Source: an uncultured Bacteroidales bacterium (GTDB taxonomy: Bacteria; Bacteroidota; Bacteroidia; Bacteroidales; Muribaculaceae). Taken from it: a stretch of 64,000 nucleotides of DNA. Shown in pieces: positions 45,594 to 55,500 of this stretch (the stretch's first letter is position 1; each line of letters opens with the position of its first letter). The position numbers and the translations under genes were made by a program. Location: positions 176,526-240,525 of the forward strand of contig CACWID010000003.1 in NCBI GenBank assembly GCA_902760865.1, in the 5' to 3' direction. The notes below the pieces were generated by a model. The model did not search any database and was not told the origin of the DNA. It was given only the letters and a program-made list of their open reading frames with translations.

Positions 45594-47825
45594 TTGAATA
45601 TCTATTCAAATCAAGTCATGACGTTCAAGCAACTGTTTAACAAATTCAAGAGGAGCCATTATCGCAACTCCATATCGGCCATTGCACTCATCCTGCTCGC
45701 GGGTGCACTTATCGAACTCATTTCGCTTGCTCAGTACAACTATGCCCACAACATGGTTGAGGAAGGGCTGGATTACCGCGCTGAGAACGAGATGACCTTA
45801 AAGGCGGTGCTTGTAAAGAGCATACTCAAGTCCCACGAGGCTATGGTGCGCAACTACCTGTGGCCTGTCCAGCACCAACTCAAGAATCCCGATGCTATCC
45901 CCAAAATCCTCAAACGACTCGTTTCGTCCAATGATGACGTGATGACTTGTTTTGCAGCATTTACACCGGAGTATTATCCCAACCGTTCACGGCTGTTTGA
46001 GCCAGTGGCGATCCGTCAAGGTGACAGTATCTATACCAAGCAAGTAGCCAGTGACATGCACGATTACACTCAACGCGAGTATTACTATAAAGCCGTCCTG
46101 AACAATACACCCTCATGGAGCGACCCCTATCTGGATACCGATGGATGCGGCAAGGTCGTCACCACCTATGCATTGCCTCTCACCGACGAGAACGGCAAAA
46201 CCGTTGGCACACTCGGCATCGACCTGTCGACCGAGGGCATCATCGACACCTTGAACACCAGACATAATTATCCCTCCACCTTTTACCTGCTACTCACCGA
46301 AGACGGAAAACTCATCTCCAAGCCCGACACGAGCCATACCAAGCAAAGTGATGTAGAGGCTGTCGTGAAAATGATTAACGACAGCACCTGCGAGCGCGAG
46401 CCCAGCAGTTCGGGTCGAAGCAAAGTCATCACCTTCAAAGACAAAAAGAAGGGCACGGGATATGCTTACCATGCCTTTATGAAAGGCCAACCCCACTGGC
46501 AGGTGGTGATGGTGTGCTATGACAAAGAGGTTTACAGCAAACTCAATGACATGCGTCGCAACATGCTGCTGCTCATGCTTGGAGCCTTCTCGCTGTTAGG
46601 ATTCATCCTGTACCGCGTACACCAGTACGTGAAACGCTTGCATGAATCCAGATTGAACAAGGAGCGCACGGACAGTGAACTGCACGTCGCCCAGAAGATT
46701 CAGAGCGAGATGCTGCCCCACAGCGACATCACGCGGCCCGACATTGACGTGAGTGGAAAACAGGTCTCAGCGCTGGAAGTGGGCGGCGACCTGTATGACT
46801 ACTTCATCCGCGACGAGAAGCTTTACTTCTGCATCGGTGACGTGAGCGGCAAGGGCGTGCCGTCATCGCTGGTGATGGCTGTCGTTCATTCCCAGTTCCG
46901 CAGCATCGCCAAGCATGAGAGCAGTCCCTCTCGCATCATGTCGAGCATCAACGAGATGGCCTGTGAAGGCAACGAGACCAATATGTTCGTCACCTATTTC
47001 GTAGGCGTGCTTGACCTGCCCACGGGCCGCCTGCGCTACTGCAATGCCGGCCATGACGCTCCACTGATCATCGACCATGGCGTGTCCCTCCTGCAAGTGA
47101 ATGCCAATCTGCCAATAGGCTTGTTCAATGACTTCAGCTTTACCTCGCAGGAATATCAGCTGCCTCAGGAAACCACCTTGCTGTTTTACACCGACGGCTT
47201 GACCGAGACTGCCGATGCAGCGCACAACTTGTTCGGACTGCAGCGCATCATCAACACCGCTCAAGATAGTCTGGAAAAGGGCAAGACCACACCGGCAGAG
47301 CTGATGGCTTGCCAATATGAGGCGTCACTGCAATTTGCTAACGGCACACAGCAGAGTGACGACTTGACGATGCTGGCCATCCACTACCACCGTCCAGACG
47401 AGCCACTGACAATGGAAGAGAGCATCTCGCTGACAAACGACGTGAAACAAGTTCCCGAATTGAACCAATTCGTCAAATCGGTGGCCACCCGATTAAACCT
47501 TGAGTCGTCAGTTTCGTCTCAACTGATGCTGGCGGTTGAGGAGGCTGTGGTCAATGTGATGAACTATGCCTACCCCATCGGCTGCACGGGAGATATCAGA
47601 GTGGATGCTAAAGCGACACAGAAATGGCTGAAATTCATCATTACTGACAAGGGCAAGGCATTTGACCCGACACAAAACAACAATGCCGACATCACGCTCA
47701 ATGCCGAGGAGCGGCCCATCGGAGGCCTGGGCATCCTGCTGGTGCAGCAGCTGATGGACACCATCAACTATGAGCGCGTCGACGGCAAGAATGTGCTCAC
47801 GCTAAAGAAGAATATACAATCTTGA
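45594..47825 (+). CDS. Membrane dCache sensor - SpoIIE phosphatase - RsbW-like kinase fusion
   Basis: A 743-residue signalling protein. A first membrane helix (about 25-45), a large extracytoplasmic dCache-like domain (about 50-310; WSDPYLDTDGCGKVVTTYALPL) and a second helix (about 318-338) are followed by a PP2C/SpoIIE phosphatase (about 360-600; QKIQSEMLP, VGGDLYDYF, IGDVSGKGVPSSL, NAGHDAP, FYTDGLTE). The C-terminus is an HATPase_c anti-sigma-kinase domain (about 620-743; AVEEAVVNVMNYAYP, DKGKAFDP, GGLGILLV). It would both phosphorylate and dephosphorylate a STAS protein, and the STAS gene follows 33 bp downstream. ATG 45618 (MTFKQL) is an alternative start. No sigma factor gene is nearby, so the output is unknown. 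Confidence 0.9.
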   Translation: MNIYSNQVMTFKQLFNKFKRSHYRNSISAIALILLAGALIELISLAQYNYAHNMVEEGLDYRAENEMTLKAVLVKSILKSHEAMVRNYLWPVQHQLKNPDAIPKILKRLVSSNDDVMTCFAAFTPEYYPNRSRLFEPVAIRQGDSIYTKQVASDMHDYTQREYYYKAVLNNTPSWSDPYLDTDGCGKVVTTYALPLTDENGKTVGTLGIDLSTEGIIDTLNTRHNYPSTFYLLLTEDGKLISKPDTSHTKQSDVEAVVKMINDSTCEREPSSSGRSKVITFKDKKKGTGYAYHAFMKGQPHWQVVMVCYDKEVYSKLNDMRRNMLLLMLGAFSLLGFILYRVHQYVKRLHESRLNKERTDSELHVAQKIQSEMLPHSDITRPDIDVSGKQVSALEVGGDLYDYFIRDEKLYFCIGDVSGKGVPSSLVMAVVHSQFRSIAKHESSPSRIMSSINEMACEGNETNMFVTYFVGVLDLPTGRLRYCNAGHDAPLIIDHGVSLLQVNANLPIGLFNDFSFTSQEYQLPQETTLLFYTDGLTETADAAHNLFGLQRIINTAQDSLEKGKTTPAELMACQYEASLQFANGTQQSDDLTMLAIHYHRPDEPLTMEESISLTNDVKQVPELNQFVKSVATRLNLESSVSSQLMLAVEEAVVNVMNYAYPIGCTGDIRVDAKATQKWLKFIITDKGKAFDPTQNNNADITLNAEERPIGGLGILLVQQLMDTINYERVDGKNVLTLKKNIQS

Positions 47826-47858
47826 AATAATAACCATTAATCAATAACAATCTGACAA

Positions 47859-48164
47859 ATGAAAACGACAATTGAAGAACTTGACGAGAAGATCATCGTC
47901 ACCATGATTGGCTCGCTCGACACCGCAGCCGCTATCGAAACCGAACAGGCACTGAAACCCATCACTGCCGAGGGTACTGCCAAGGATATCGTGTTTGAAT
48001 GTAAGGATCTGGAGTATATCGCATCCAGTGGCCTGCGCATTCTGCTCGACGTGCTCAAGAAGACCAAGGCCAAGGGCAAGACCGTCACCTTGCGTAACAT
48101 GAATGATGACATCAAAAACGTGTTCCAGATTACCGGGTTCATCAACTTGTTTGAGTTTGAGTAA
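47859..48164 (+). CDS. STAS-domain anti-sigma-factor antagonist
   Basis: A 101-residue SpoIIAA/RsbV-like protein. The fold text IIVTMIGSLDTAAAIETEQAL and the phosphorylation site in LEYIASSGLRILLDV (likely Ser56) are visible. It is presumably the substrate of the kinase and phosphatase domains encoded just upstream. The dephosphorylated form would bind and sequester or activate a partner not found in the window. Confidence 0.93.
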   Translation: MKTTIEELDEKIIVTMIGSLDTAAAIETEQALKPITAEGTAKDIVFECKDLEYIASSGLRILLDVLKKTKAKGKTVTLRNMNDDIKNVFQITGFINLFEFE

Positions 48165-48171
48165 ATGACCC

Positions 48172-49536
48172 ATGGACATGAAACGCATGAATATCAGGCT
48201 ATGGCTGCTGGCAGCCATAGCCATACCTGCGCTATTGGCAACGGGCCAGACATCGACTGATACCATTCCCGCTCCCAAAAACCAGTTCAGCATCGATTTG
48301 CAGTTCCTGGGACGTGGCGAGGCCCGATATGGCGGCATGCCGCAGTCGCCCATTGAGGAAGAAGAAGAGGAGGAAACTGAGAACCCAAAGGTGCCCACCT
48401 CCAATTTCGTGCTCAGCCGCGCTCGTCTTCCCATCTACTTCAAGCGAGACTGGCTCGAAACCCTCGTCACCCCGCAGCACTCTGGCGTGTGGGGACAAGC
48501 GGGCAAGGGTTCCTTCAACCTGCATGAGGCCTGGGTGAAGATGACCACTCGTTTCGGCATGTTTGCCCAAGTGGGACGTGTGGCGCTCAACTATGATGAC
48601 GAACGTATCATCGGCTCTGATGACTGGGCAATGGCTTCATCTTCCCACGACATTTTGCGACTGGGTTATGAAGGTCACGGCCACAAGGGCCACATCATTC
48701 TGGCCTATAATCAGAATGCTAATGTGATGGCTACCGGCGGTTCCATCTACGAGAACGGCGGACAGCCCTACAAAACCATGCAGACGGCGTGGTATCACTA
48801 TGATGTACCGCGTTTCCCGCTGGGTGTCTCGTTGCTGTTCATGAACATCGGCATGCAGAGTGAATTGAATAATAACCGTGACAGAACATGGTTCCAACAC
48901 CTGGCGGGTGGATATATGTCGTTCAAGCCCAATCACTGGAAGGCCGAGGCGGCCTATTACAAGCAGTTCGGCAAGAACGAGCATGGCATTAAGATCGACG
49001 CATGGATGGCAAGTGGTAAGGTCACCTATATACAATCACCGAGATTCAATGTCACAGCGGGTTATGACTACCTGAGCGGTGACAAGTATTTTGCCGTGCC
49101 CACCGGGGGCAACATCGGCATGACGCATCACGATGTCATTAAGGGATTCAGTACGGTCTATGGCTCCCACCATCAGTTCTACGGAGCAATGGACTTCTTC
49201 TATGTGAGCGCCTATCATCACGGGTTCACCCCAGGCCTTCAGAATGCCTACATCGGCAGTACTTACAGCCCGTTGAAGAACATGATGCTCAATGCCAGTT
49301 ACCACTACTTTGCCATAGCCACTAACCTCACCGATATGGAAAAGACCCTCGGTCACGAGATTGAGTTTGGGGTCGGCTATAGCATTCATCGCGACGTGAA
49401 TGTCTCTGCAGGAGCCTCCTTCATGTGGGGCGGCGAGACCATGGAACGACTGAAACGTTCCACTTCAAATAACAGCCTGCGATGGGGATACATCACGCTT
49501 GCTGTCAACCCGCGCATCTTCAGTACCAAATGGTAA
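48172..49536 (+). CDS. Outer-membrane beta-barrel (porin-like) protein
   Basis: A 454-residue exported protein with a signal peptide (to about LLATGQ). The mature part is rich in alternating aromatic beta strands (LRLGYEGHGHKGHIILAYNQ, WKAEAAYYKQFG, FNVTAGYDYLSGD, EFGVGYSIHRDVNVSAG) and ends in a strand with terminal Trp, TLAVNPRIFSTKW, as expected of a barrel. A run of seven Glu occurs near 63-70. It resembles alginate-export-type or general porin-like barrels. It starts 7 bp after the STAS gene and 25 bp before the NRPS gene, so a role in moving the product or a precursor across the outer membrane is a reasonable inference. Confidence 0.75.
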   Translation: MDMKRMNIRLWLLAAIAIPALLATGQTSTDTIPAPKNQFSIDLQFLGRGEARYGGMPQSPIEEEEEEETENPKVPTSNFVLSRARLPIYFKRDWLETLVTPQHSGVWGQAGKGSFNLHEAWVKMTTRFGMFAQVGRVALNYDDERIIGSDDWAMASSSHDILRLGYEGHGHKGHIILAYNQNANVMATGGSIYENGGQPYKTMQTAWYHYDVPRFPLGVSLLFMNIGMQSELNNNRDRTWFQHLAGGYMSFKPNHWKAEAAYYKQFGKNEHGIKIDAWMASGKVTYIQSPRFNVTAGYDYLSGDKYFAVPTGGNIGMTHHDVIKGFSTVYGSHHQFYGAMDFFYVSAYHHGFTPGLQNAYIGSTYSPLKNMMLNASYHYFAIATNLTDMEKTLGHEIEFGVGYSIHRDVNVSAGASFMWGGETMERLKRSTSNNSLRWGYITLAVNPRIFSTKW

Positions 49537-49561
49537 TAACTCTAATCTATAAACAAACAAC

Positions 49562-52500
49562 ATGAAATTATCTGCACCCTTATCAACCTCCCAATACGGA
49601 ATCTATGTGGAATGTGTAAACCACCAGGGAGAACCTTGCTATAATTTGCCTTTCTATTATGTACTCGACCGTTCGCTGGATGGCCAGAGGCTGCTAGATG
49701 CCGTTAAGACGGCATTTATGGCTCACCCCACGCTGTTCACCCGAATCGAGTTGGGCGAAGACGGAGAGCCAGTACAGACAATCGACATGGCCAATGAACA
49801 GTGGTCGCTCAGCATCGAAGACATCAATGACCTGGAACAGGAAAAGGCACATTTCGTGCAGCCGTTCAACATCTATGGCGACCGCCTGTTCCGCTTCAGG
49901 CTGCTGCGCGACAAGGAGCACTATTACTTCATGGTCGACTATCACCACATCATCATGGACGGCGCATCGTTCCAGATCTTGATGCAAGACATCGACAAGG
50001 CCTATCGTGGCGAGCCCATTGCCCCCGAAGAGATGACGATGATGGATGTTGCCACCGACGAAGCAGCCAAGCGCAAGACTCCCGCCTATGAGGAAGCCAA
50101 GCAGTGGTATGCCGCCAACTTTGACTGTGGCGACACCTTCACCCAGTTTGTGCCCGATTTGGAAGAGACTGAGTATCGCGAGGGTCAGTTGCTACGCACC
50201 TTGTCGCTCGACTTGGGCCGCGTGGATGAATACTGCAAGAAGAACGGTGTGTTCAAGAGCACGCTGTTCACCACAGCCTATGCCTTCCTGCTGGCCAAGT
50301 TCAACAATGAGCAGGAGAGCCTGTTCAACACCATCTACAACGGCCGCACCGACAAGCGCTTCAACCGCTCGTTAGGAATGACGGTCAAGACCCTGCCGGT
50401 TTATGCCAAGTTCACCAACGAGACCACCGTGCTTGACCTGCTGCGACAGGGACAGGACCAGATGAGCGGATGCCGCGAGCACGACGCATACTCCTACGCC
50501 GACCTGATGGCAGACTTGAACCTGCAGACCAACTCCATCTTCGCCTGGCACGGCAATGTGCTTGACGTCCTGACAATTGACGGCAAGCCCACTGAGATGA
50601 TTAGAATTGCCAACAACACGCTTGAAGAGTCGTTCTACCTGAAGGCCTTCATCAACGACGGCAAGATAGAAATTGAAGCCGAATACAAAGCCAACGAATT
50701 CTCGAGCGACCTCGTTGCCCAGATTCTGGAAAGCTATGAGGCCGTGCTCGAGGGCTTCATCACCCAGGAATACCTGCGCGACATCGACATTGCGTCGGCC
50801 GACCAGGTGGCTACCGTCAATAGCTTTAACCCGGGCGAACTGGATTATGACGACACCCAGAACATCGTCTCGCTGTTCCGCCAGCAGGCCAAAGCCACGC
50901 CCGACGCTATCGCCGTAGTATATCTCGACAAGCAGTTCACTTATGCCCAAGTTGACGAGATCAGTGACCGCATCGCAGCCTATATCGTCGGCAAGGGCCT
51001 GGGCGCTGAGGACGTTGTGTCGGTAATCATTCCCCGCTGCGAGTGGATGCCCATCGCCTCGCTGGGCGCACTCAAGGCCGGTTGCGGCTATCAGCCGCTC
51101 GACCCGACCTACCCCAAGGAGCGCCTCAACTTCATGATGCAGGATGCCAGTGCCAAGTTGCTCATTGCCGACGAGGAACTGCGTCCCATCGTTGACGAGT
51201 ACCAGGGCGAGGTGCTGTTGACCAAGGACATCATGGGCCTGCCCGCCGCGGCAGCGCCTCAGGTGGACATCAAGCCCGACCAGCTGTTCATCATGCTTTA
51301 CACCTCGGGTTCGACAGGTGTGCCCAAGGGTTGCCAGCTGATCCACCGCAATCTTGTGGCTTTCTGCCACTGGTACCACCAGATGTTCGAACTCAAGCAG
51401 GGGAACAAGGTCGCTGCCTATGCCAGCTACGGTTTTGACGCCAACATGATGGACACCTACCCCGCCCTCACTTGCGGTGCAACGGTCTATATCGTTCCTG
51501 AGGAATTGCGTCTGGACCTCATTGCCCTCAACGAGTACTTTGAGCAGAACGGCATCACCCACTCGTTCATGACCACGCAGGTGTGCTTCCAATTTGCTAC
51601 CAGTGTCGAGAACCACACGTTGCAGTATCTCTCGACCGGCGGCGAGAAACTGGCATCAATAACGCCTCCGCCGGGCATCAAGTTCTTCAACCTCTATGGC
51701 CCCACCGAGTCAACGGTATTCATTACCTACTTCCTGGTGGACAAGAAGATGAAGGAAATTCCCATTGGCAAGGCGCCGAAGAACGTGCGCTTGTACATCG
51801 TTGACCCGCAGGGTCATCGCCTCCCGGTGGGCGCAGCCGGCGAATTGTGGGTAGCAGGTCCCCAGGTGAGCCGCGGCTACCTGAACCGCCCCGAGAAGAC
51901 GGCCGAAGTCTTTATTTCCAATCCGTTCTCAACCGAGGAGAAATATTCCCGCATCTATCGCACGGGCGACATAGTTCGCTACCTGCCCTCGGGTGACATC
52001 CAGTTTGTGGGACGCCGCGACGGTCAGGTCAAGATTCGCGGTTTCCGCATCGAGCTCAAGGAGGTAGAGAGCATCATCCGCGAGTTCCCGGGCATCAAGG
52101 ATGCCACGGTTCAGGCCTTTGACGACGAGGGCGGCGGCAAGTTCATCGCTGCCTACATCGTGAGCGACGAGCAAGTGGACATCGAGGCACTGAACAATTT
52201 CATCATGGACGAGAAACCGCCCTATATGGTGCCCGCCGTGACGATGCAGATCGATGCCATCCCCTTGAACCAGAATCAGAAGGTGAACAAGCGCGCCCTG
52301 CCCAAACCCGAGAAGAAGGCTGCAGCCGTCGAGGCCGTCAATGTGCCCATGAACGTGCTGGAGGAGGAACTGCACCAGATTATCGCCGACATCGTCAACA
52401 ACAAGGAATTCGGTGTGACCACGATACTGGGCTTTGCGGGTCTGACTTCTATCTCGGCTATCAAGCTGGCCGTGCAGATCAACAAGCGCTTCGGCGTGAC

Positions 52501-55500
52501 GCTCGACTCCCGCAACCTGGTGAAGGCAGGTACCATCCAATCGATAGAGAACGAGATCCTCAAGACGATGCTCGCTGGCGGCATTGTAGAGGCGCAGGGT
52601 CCTGCGTCTCCCGCCCCCACCCAGGAAGCCCGCACCAGTGCACCGCTCTCCTATGCACAGACGGGTGTCTATTTCGATTGCCTGAAGAATCCGGCATCCA
52701 CCATCTATAACATTCCTTACATGCTCTCTTATCCCGAGGGCATTGAAGCCAACGTCCTTGCCGACACTGTGAAGCGCGTCATCGAGTCGCATCCCGAACT
52801 GAGCGTCCACTTCACCACCGAGGGCGACACCATCGTCCAGACGACTGATGACAGTGTTCCCGTCGAGGTAGGTATCACCGATATAACCGATGAGGAATTG
52901 GCGAAATACAAGAAAGAGTTCGTGCGTCCCTTCAATCTGCAGAAGGCGCCGTTATACCGTGCCGAGGTGGTCAAGACCGCCAGCGGTGTTCATCTGCTGC
53001 TGGATTTACACCATCTCGTATTTGACGGTGGTTCAGCCGACCTGTTAATCCGCAAGATCAATGCGGCCCTCGAGGGCAAAGAGGTGGAGAAGGAGACCTA
53101 CAACTACCTGGACTTTGTCGCCGACCAGCAGGCTGCCGAGGAGACCGACGCCTTTAAGGAGTCACAGCGCTTCTTCGCTGAGAAATTGCAGACCTGTGAG
53201 GGTGCCAGCGAGATTCCTGCCGACCTGCCCAAGACCGACGAGCAGGGCTTCATCGGCGAGGCTGTCTGCCCCGTTGATTTAGAGAAAGCGACAGCCTTCT
53301 GCCGCCAGCAGGAGATTACCCCGGCCCACCTGTTCCTGGCAGCTACCTCCTATGTGGTTTCGCGCTACACCAACAACCGCGACGTCTATCTGTGCACCGT
53401 CAGCAGCGGCCGCAGCAACCTGAAGATTGCCGACACGGTGGGTATGTTCGTCAATACGCTAGCCCTGGGCATGAGCATCGACGACGTGACAGTGAGCGAG
53501 TTCCTGAAGAATGCCAGCGACACGTTCGACCAGACGCTGCGCCATGAGGATTATCCCTTTGCACGCATCGCTACCGATTATGGTTTCCGTCCCGCCATCG
53601 CCTACGCTTATCAGGTGGGCGTACTCTCGCAGTACACCGTCAACGGCAAACCCGTTGACCAGGAGTTGCTGGAGCTGAACGTTCCCAAGTTCAAAATCAA
53701 CATCAAAATCGAGACCAGCGGCGTTGTCGTGGAATATGACGACGCCATATACAGCGAGCGCGTGGGACGCGGCCTGGCCGAGAGCATCGTCGCTGTCGCT
53801 AACAGGATGATGGAGCAGCCGCAGGCCAAATTGCGCCAGCTGTCCATCGTGAGCGAGAACCAAGAGGAGGAATTGAGCCACCTGCGTGAGGTAGAGACGG
53901 GCGACATTCCCGCCGAGGCTCCCTTCACCTTCTTCCACGAGTGCATCGGTCACTTTGCACAGACGCAGCCCGACCATGAGGCACTGGTTGCCATCGATGC
54001 CAAATACACCTACAAGGAGATGGACGAGGTGACCAACCGCATCGCCGCCGCCCTGAGGAAACGCGGCGTGAAGGAGCGTGACCGCGTGGCCCTGTTGCTG
54101 CCGCGCACGAGCCGCCTGATCCTCGCCCTGTTCGGCGTGCTGAAATCGGGCGCTGCCTACATCCCCTGCGATCCCGAGTATCCCGCTGACCGCGTGAAAC
54201 TCATCCTCGAGGACAGTGAGGCACGCTACATCATCACCACCCATGACCGCATGGCCGACTCGCCCGCCGACAAGGCGATAGACGTCGAAGACCTCATCCA
54301 TGACGACAACGACGGCAGCATTGTCACCGACATCACGCCCGATGACCTCGCCTACCTGATTTACACCAGCGGCTCGACGGGCCGTCCTAAGGGTGTGATG
54401 CTGCACCACCGCGGCATCTGCAACTACCTGTACGGACATCCCGCTAACGTGTTTGCCAACGGTGTGATGACCGACGCCAAGCGCATGCTGAGCGTGACGA
54501 CCATCTCGTTTGACGCCGCGCTGCAGGACATCGGCACCGCCTACTTCAACGGCAAGACGCTCATCGTCGCTACCGAGGAGCAGGCCAACAACCCGCTTGA
54601 CCTGGCACGTCTCATCAACGAGCAACACATCAACATGGTATCGGGCACGCCGTCGCGCTGGATGACGTGGCTGACGAGTGAGGACTTCTGCGACGCCATC
54701 AGCCGCATCAACATCGTGCGTGCCGGCGGTGAGAAGTTCTCCGACCAGTTGCTCGCCCAGCTGAGGAGCGTGACCAAGGCCCGCATCTTCAACTGCTACG
54801 GTCCCACCGAGACCACGGTGGCATCCAATAACAAGGAATTGACCCACGCCGACATCGTGACCGTGGGCAAGCCGCAGCTGAACGTCAAGGAGTACATCGT
54901 GGACCAGGACGGCAACGAGCTGCCCGTGGGAGTCGTCGGCGAGCTGTACATCGGCGGCCGCGGCGTGGCACACGGTTATAACAACCTTGACGAGATGACG
55001 CGCGAGCGCTTTGTGGACTACCACGGCGAGCGCATCTACAAGTCGGGCGACTATGCCAAGTGGCTGCCCGATGGCGATGTCGTCATCCTGGGCCGCACCG
55101 ACCACCAGATCAAGCTGCGCGGCCTGCGCATCGAGTTGGGTGAGATCGAGAACGTGATGCTCAAGGTCGATGGCCTGAAGAAGGTGGTCATCCTCATCCG
55201 CAAGATCAATGATAAGGAGCACCTGTGTGCTTATTATACCGCCGACCGCGAAATCAAGCCCGAGGACCTCAAAGCCGAGATTTCCAAGAGCCTGACGCAA
55301 TACATGGTGCCCACGGCCTACCTGCAATTGAAGGAGATGCCCATGACGCCCAACGGCAAGACCGACGTCAAGGCGCTGCCCGAACCCGAGCTGGCCATCA
55401 GCTCAGCCTATGTCGAGCCCGCCAATGACACGGAGCGCACCTTCTGCAGCATCTTTGCCGACATTCTGCAGATGGACAAGGTGGGTGCTACTGACAACTT

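Noticed and set aside
45594-47825. Sporulation phosphatase
   Set aside because: SpoIIE domains are widespread in non-sporulating bacteria; the dCache and HATPase domains and Bacteroidales context point to general signalling.
53459-55327. 622-residue minus-strand ORF opposite the NRPS
   Set aside because: Shadow of the C2 and A2 domains; no recognisable motif.
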